Assembly: GCA_947447845.1 (NCBI GenBank)
Contig: CANFNO010000076.1
Coordinates: 1 to 8,969, forward strand
Origin: Burkholderiales bacterium
Lineage (GTDB): Bacteria; Pseudomonadota; Gammaproteobacteria; Burkholderiales; Burkholderiaceae
Direction of reading: 5' to 3'
DNA length: 8,969 bases
The translations under genes and the position numbers were made by a program. Positions 6,423-8,969 of this stretch are shown in pieces (within the stretch, counting starts at the first letter, position 1; each line of letters starts with the position of its first letter). The notes under the pieces are model-generated. The model did not search any database. It saw nothing but the letters and a program-made list of their open reading frames with translations, and had not been told where the DNA came from.

Positions 6423-7265
6423 ATGCAATGGATTGACAGCCATTGCCACCTGGACGCCTTTGAGTTCAGCGGTGACTTGGTAAAGGTGCGCACCGAAGCG
6501 GCGACGCAAGGCGTGGCGCACTGCGTGATTCCGGCAGTGGAGGTTGCCAACTTCGAGGCCGTGCGCAGCATTGCCCACCAATTTAACGACAGCTACTGCC
6601 TTGGCATTCACCCGCTGTACGTGCCACAGGCCAGTGAGGACGATCTGGCCACACTGGATGCGCACTTGGCACGGTACCGCGACGATCCGCGCCTGGTGGC
6701 GGTGGGCGAAATCGGGCTCGATTACTTTGTGCCCCAACTCATCCAGAGCCCGCTGCGCGAAAGGCAGGAGCACTTTTATCGCGCCCAACTCAAGCTGGCG
6801 CGCAAGTACGACCTTCCCGTGATGCTGCATGTACGCCGCTCGGCGGATATGTTGCTCAAGCACCTGCGCGACTTTGCTGTGGGCACATCCTGGCACGGCA
6901 TTGCCCATGCTTTTAACGGCAGCGCGGTGCAGGCGCAGGAATTTCTCAAGCTGGGCTTCAAGCTGGGCTTTGGCGGCGCGCTGACCTTCGAGCGCGCCTT
7001 GCAACTGCGCAGCCTGGCCTCCAGCCTGCCATTGACTGCGCTGGTGCTGGAAACCGACGCCCCCGATATCCCGCCGCACTGGCTTTATGCCACCGCCGAA
7101 CAACGCGCGCAGGGTGCGCCACAGGGTCGCAACACACCGGGTGAACTGCCGCGTATCGCAGCCGAGGTGGCGCAATTGCGCGGCATTTCGTTGCAGGAAT
7201 TGGCGGTGGCTACCCGGGCAAATACCTGCGTGGCTTTACCCAAAATTGCTGCGCTATTGGCGTAA
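6423..7265 (+). CDS. TatD family metal-dependent hydrolase
   Basis: This 280-residue TIM-barrel protein of the TatD/YcfH family acts as a metal-dependent deoxyribonuclease or related phosphoesterase in the cytoplasm; members are linked to DNA repair and processing. All expected metal ligands are present: the HxH pair in DSHCHLD (5-11), Glu96 in VGEIGLDYF, His136 in VMLHVRRS, His162 in IAHAFNGS and Asp212 in LETDAPDIPP. The ATG at 6423 (MQWIDSHCHLD) fits the family because the HxH motif sits within about ten residues of the start. A longer in-frame start would run into lolD. It lies 8 nt after lolD and is probably co-transcribed with lolCD, although no functional tie to lipoprotein export is known. 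No strong Shine-Dalgarno is visible. The exact subfamily is uncertain, so no gene symbol is given. Confidence 0.93.
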   Translation: MQWIDSHCHLDAFEFSGDLVKVRTEAATQGVAHCVIPAVEVANFEAVRSIAHQFNDSYCLGIHPLYVPQASEDDLATLDAHLARYRDDPRLVAVGEIGLDYFVPQLIQSPLRERQEHFYRAQLKLARKYDLPVMLHVRRSADMLLKHLRDFAVGTSWHGIAHAFNGSAVQAQEFLKLGFKLGFGGALTFERALQLRSLASSLPLTALVLETDAPDIPPHWLYATAEQRAQGAPQGRNTPGELPRIAAEVAQLRGISLQELAVATRANTCVALPKIAALLA

Positions 7266-7278
7266 AAGTTTCCTTTGC

Positions 7279-7298
7279 AGCCCCATCGTGGCGGGGCT
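7279..7298 (+). terminator. Weak terminator-like hairpin after the lol/tatD cluster
   Basis: AGCCCC (7279-7284) pairs with GGGGCT (7293-7298) across an 8-nt loop, 14 nt after the stop codon of the TatD-family gene. The position suits a terminator, but the following bases (AAGATCATTG) are not a U-tract, so it is not a canonical intrinsic terminator. It may protect the 3' end or assist another termination mechanism. Confidence 0.35.
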
Positions 7299-7311
7299 AA
7301 GATCATTGTTC

Positions 7312-7332
7312 TCAATTTCGTCAAAAAATTGA
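7312..7332. repeat. AT-rich inverted repeat upstream of ppk2
   Basis: TCAATTT (7312-7318) and AAATTGA (7326-7332) are perfect 7-bp complements with a 7-nt centre, 40 nt before the ppk2 start. The compact symmetric shape and AT-rich setting fit an operator near the ppk2 promoter. No convincing -35/-10 pair could be assigned. The AT-richness contrasts with the rest of the window. Confidence 0.35.
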
Positions 7333-7371
7333 AATAAAAACTAGCAGCATCAAGAACTATAGGAATCCGAC

Positions 7372-8571
7372 ATGACAAAAGCCACCTCAAAGAAAATGGC
7401 TCCCAGCACTTCAAAAACTCCCAAAGCCATCGCCAAAACTCAGGCACGTCCCCAATCAGCCAAGCCAACTAAAGTGACCGACGTGCGCGCCGCCAAGCGC
7501 GGCGACCGCGCACCGTCTACGGCCAAGCGTCCGCTGGAGTCGTATGCCGCAAGCCAGGCCACTGAGGCAGCGCAGGGTAAGGAAGTCGAGGCCGCACTGC
7601 TGTTGCTCGATGGTCCGGACGCGACGATCAAGCAGCGGGCGCAATCCTTGCGCGCCATGTTGGAGGGTGCGGCGCCAGACGACCAGCGCGTTCTGCGGGA
7701 AGCGCTGCTCAACCACGGCAAGAAGGTCGTTAAAGAGTTGGAAAACCCGGACGACGTGCTGGCCGCCGATTGGCGCGATGGCGGCTATCCCTACAAAAAT
7801 CTGCTGCGTCGTAGCGTTTACGAAAAGCAGAAGTTCCGTTTGCAGTGCGAATTGCTCAAGCTTCAAGCCTGGGTGAAGGAGTCTGGTCAGCGCGTGGTGA
7901 TTTTGTTTGAGGGGCGTGACGCGGCAGGCAAAGGGGGCGCCATCAAGCGTTTCATGGAGCATTTGAATCCTCGCGGTGCGCGCGTTGTGGCGCTGGAAAA
8001 ACCGTCCGAAACCGAGCAGGGCCAGTGGTATTTTCAGCGCTATGTGCAGCACCTGCCCACACGCGGCGAGATCGTCATGTTCGACCGCAGCTGGTACAAC
8101 CGCGCCGGTGTCGAGCGTGTCATGGGCTTTTGCAGCGATGCCGAATACGCCGAGTTCATGAAACAGTCACCCGATTTCGAGCGTCACCTGGTGCGCAGCG
8201 GCGTGCACGTTATCAAGTTCTGGTTCAGCGTCAGCCGCCAGGAGCAGCGCCGCCGCTTCAAGGAGCGCGAAGGCCACCCGCTCAAGCAGTGGAAGCTCAG
8301 CCCGATTGATCTGGCTTCACTGGACAAATGGGAAGACTACACCCGCGCCAAAGAAGCCATGTTTTTCGACACCGACACGGCCGATGCGCCCTGGACGGTA
8401 ATCAAGAGCGACTGCAAAAAGCGCGCACGCCTGAACGCCATGCGTTATGTGCTGCACAAGTTGCCCTACAACAACAAGGATCTGGCGCAAATCGGCAAGC
8501 TGGACCCTCTGATCGTGGGGCGCGCCCACGTCGTGTACGAGCGAGGCGAAAGGGCGGGAGCATTGCTTTAG
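7372..8571 (+). CDS. ppk2: Polyphosphate kinase 2 (PPK2 family)
   Basis: This 399-residue PPK2-family enzyme uses inorganic polyphosphate to phosphorylate nucleotides (typically ADP or GDP to the triphosphate in class I members), or runs the reverse. The catalytic domain covers about residues 130-385. It contains Walker A GRDAAGKGG (181-189), Walker B FDRSWYNRAG (237-246), a lid helix SRQEQRRRFKER (288-299), and the conserved KQWKLSPIDLASLDKWEDY segment. Length and sequence resemble class I (single-domain) PPK2, but substrate preference cannot be read from sequence with certainty. The first 50 or so residues are a low-complexity Lys/Ala/Pro/Ser/Thr tail, followed by a linker to about residue 110. 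This extends the protein well beyond the roughly 300-residue core; the tail may bind polyphosphate or nucleic acid. The ATG is backed by AGGAA at 7361-7365, six nt upstream. It appears monocistronic, with gaps of 106 and 133 bp to its neighbours. Confidence 0.95.
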   Translation: MTKATSKKMAPSTSKTPKAIAKTQARPQSAKPTKVTDVRAAKRGDRAPSTAKRPLESYAASQATEAAQGKEVEAALLLLDGPDATIKQRAQSLRAMLEGAAPDDQRVLREALLNHGKKVVKELENPDDVLAADWRDGGYPYKNLLRRSVYEKQKFRLQCELLKLQAWVKESGQRVVILFEGRDAAGKGGAIKRFMEHLNPRGARVVALEKPSETEQGQWYFQRYVQHLPTRGEIVMFDRSWYNRAGVERVMGFCSDAEYAEFMKQSPDFERHLVRSGVHVIKFWFSVSRQEQRRRFKEREGHPLKQWKLSPIDLASLDKWEDYTRAKEAMFFDTDTADAPWTVIKSDCKKRARLNAMRYVLHKLPYNNKDLAQIGKLDPLIVGRAHVVYERGERAGALL

Positions 8572-8584
8572 CCCCCACGCTTGC

Positions 8585-8651
8585 CACTTCGTGTGCTGCG
8601 CTGCCCCCCAAAGGGGGCGCGTTTTCCCTTGGGGCGGCCCGGCGGGAAAAC
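8585..8651 (+). repeat. Palindromic repeat element, copy B (downstream of ppk2)
   Basis: This is the intergenic counterpart of the element at 5673-5737. The first hairpin is GCCCCC (8603-8608) with GGGGGC (8613-8618). The second is GTTTTCCC (8621-8628) with GGGAAAAC (8644-8651), a perfect 8-bp stem around TTGGGGCGGCCCGGC (8629-8643), identical to the loop in copy A. It starts about 14 nt after the ppk2 stop, so here it may stabilise or end the ppk2 transcript. There is no U-tract after the second stem, and only GCGTTTT after the first. Confidence 0.75.
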
Positions 8652-8690
8652 CTTGTCTGAGTCGGACACTGCTTGGGCGCCCAGCCATGC

Positions 8691-8699
8691 TGGTATAAA
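8691..8699 (+). promoter_or_regulatory. Extended -10 promoter for the spermidine-synthase-like gene
   Basis: TGGTATAAA carries the extended -10 TGn motif followed by TATAAA (8694-8699), one mismatch from TATAAT. A poor -35 (TTGGGC, 8673-8678) lies 15 bp upstream, as is common for extended -10 promoters. Transcription would start at about 8705-8707, at the ATG itself, predicting a leaderless mRNA. Confidence 0.5.
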
Positions 8700-8704
8700 T
8701 CCCC

Positions 8705-8969
8705 ATGGCAATAAATGAAGCAATCAATCTCCCGGAAGTTAATTTCTCCGAAGAGGGACCAGTAAGGCACCTGCATCTGGGCAGCGAATGGATACAGGGC
8801 TCCATGCTGCTGGATGCGCCTTACGTGCTGGTGCACGAGTACATCCAGCGCATGATGGTCGGGCTGATGTTCATCGACCCGGCAACCGTCGGGCAGCGCC
8901 AGGCCTTGCAACTGGGTTTGGGTGCCGCCTCGCTGACCAAGTTCTGTCACAAGGTCTTGCGTATGAAGA
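8705..8969 (+). CDS. Spermidine-synthase-like protein (N-terminal 88 residues, cut by window edge)
   Basis: The reading frame is open from the ATG at 8705 to the right edge. Its pattern LPEVNFSEEGPVRHLHLGSEWIQGSM (residues 9-34), with LVHEYIQRMMVG (42-53) and QALQLGLGAASLTKFCHKVLRM (66-87), resembles the betaproteobacterial proteins annotated as spermidine synthase. These have a Rossmann fold like SpeE and bind S-adenosylmethionine derivatives; LGLGAASLTKF is the expected glycine-rich binding loop. True aminopropyltransferase activity is uncertain because the catalytic region is outside the window and this subfamily is little studied. The start is secure: an in-frame TAA lies at 8696-8698 and the next ATG (residue 34) would remove conserved sequence. 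There is no Shine-Dalgarno, and a -10 box ends 5 nt before the ATG, suggesting leaderless translation. Confidence 0.8.
   Translation, partial: MAINEAINLPEVNFSEEGPVRHLHLGSEWIQGSMLLDAPYVLVHEYIQRMMVGLMFIDPATVGQRQALQLGLGAASLTKFCHKVLRMK

Noticed and set aside
6015..7175. A 386-codon open frame on the minus strand opposite lolD and the TatD-family gene
   Set aside because: It spans two unrelated real genes and shows no family features.
1..8969. CRISPR arrays, tRNA or rRNA genes, insertion-sequence ends or a phage attachment site
   Set aside because: I saw no regularly spaced direct repeats, no tRNA or rRNA sequence, no transposase and no flanking duplication around the hsd locus. The true left boundary of that locus is outside the window.

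Overview
The window is high-GC DNA, most likely from a betaproteobacterium of the Comamonadaceae/Burkholderiales type. The evidence is the style of the Lol, PPK2 and spermidine-synthase-like proteins and two copies of a GC-rich palindromic element of a kind I associate with that family. This placement is inference from protein style, not from a search.

Left half (1-4260, all minus strand): an accessory defence locus read right to left as hsdR, hsdM, mqsR. HsdR (TTG start) and HsdM are the restriction/translocase and methyltransferase subunits of a Type I restriction-modification system, of the EcoEI-like sort judging by HsdR's C-terminus. No specificity subunit (hsdS) is in the window. Where hsdS would normally follow hsdM there is instead, 18 nt downstream, the start of an MqsR-type mRNA-interferase toxin gene, cut by the window edge. 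A 15-bp palindrome closely resembling the known MqsA operator overlaps the hsdM stop codon.

Middle (4261-4391): a 131-bp divergent intergenic region with three 7-bp perfect inverted repeats. It separates the defence locus from housekeeping genes on the plus strand.

Right half (4392-8969, plus strand): a tight lolC-lolD-tatD-family cluster (8-nt overlap, then an 8-nt gap). It encodes a single LolC/LolE-type permease, its ATPase, and a TatD metal-dependent hydrolase. With one permease gene, the exporter probably works as a LolDF-like homodimeric-permease system that moves lipoproteins from the inner membrane to LolA. After a 106-bp gap comes ppk2 (polyphosphate kinase 2), then a 133-bp gap holding one copy of the palindromic element. 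Last is the start of a spermidine-synthase-like gene, apparently leaderless behind an extended -10 promoter.

The two most unusual signals are these. (1) A ~65-bp element is present twice (5673-5737 and 8585-8651). Its 15-nt loop is identical in both copies while the flanking arms differ but remain perfectly complementary, and one copy is translated as an N-terminal extension of LolD. (2) The MqsR toxin and its operator are wired directly onto the 3' end of hsdM.
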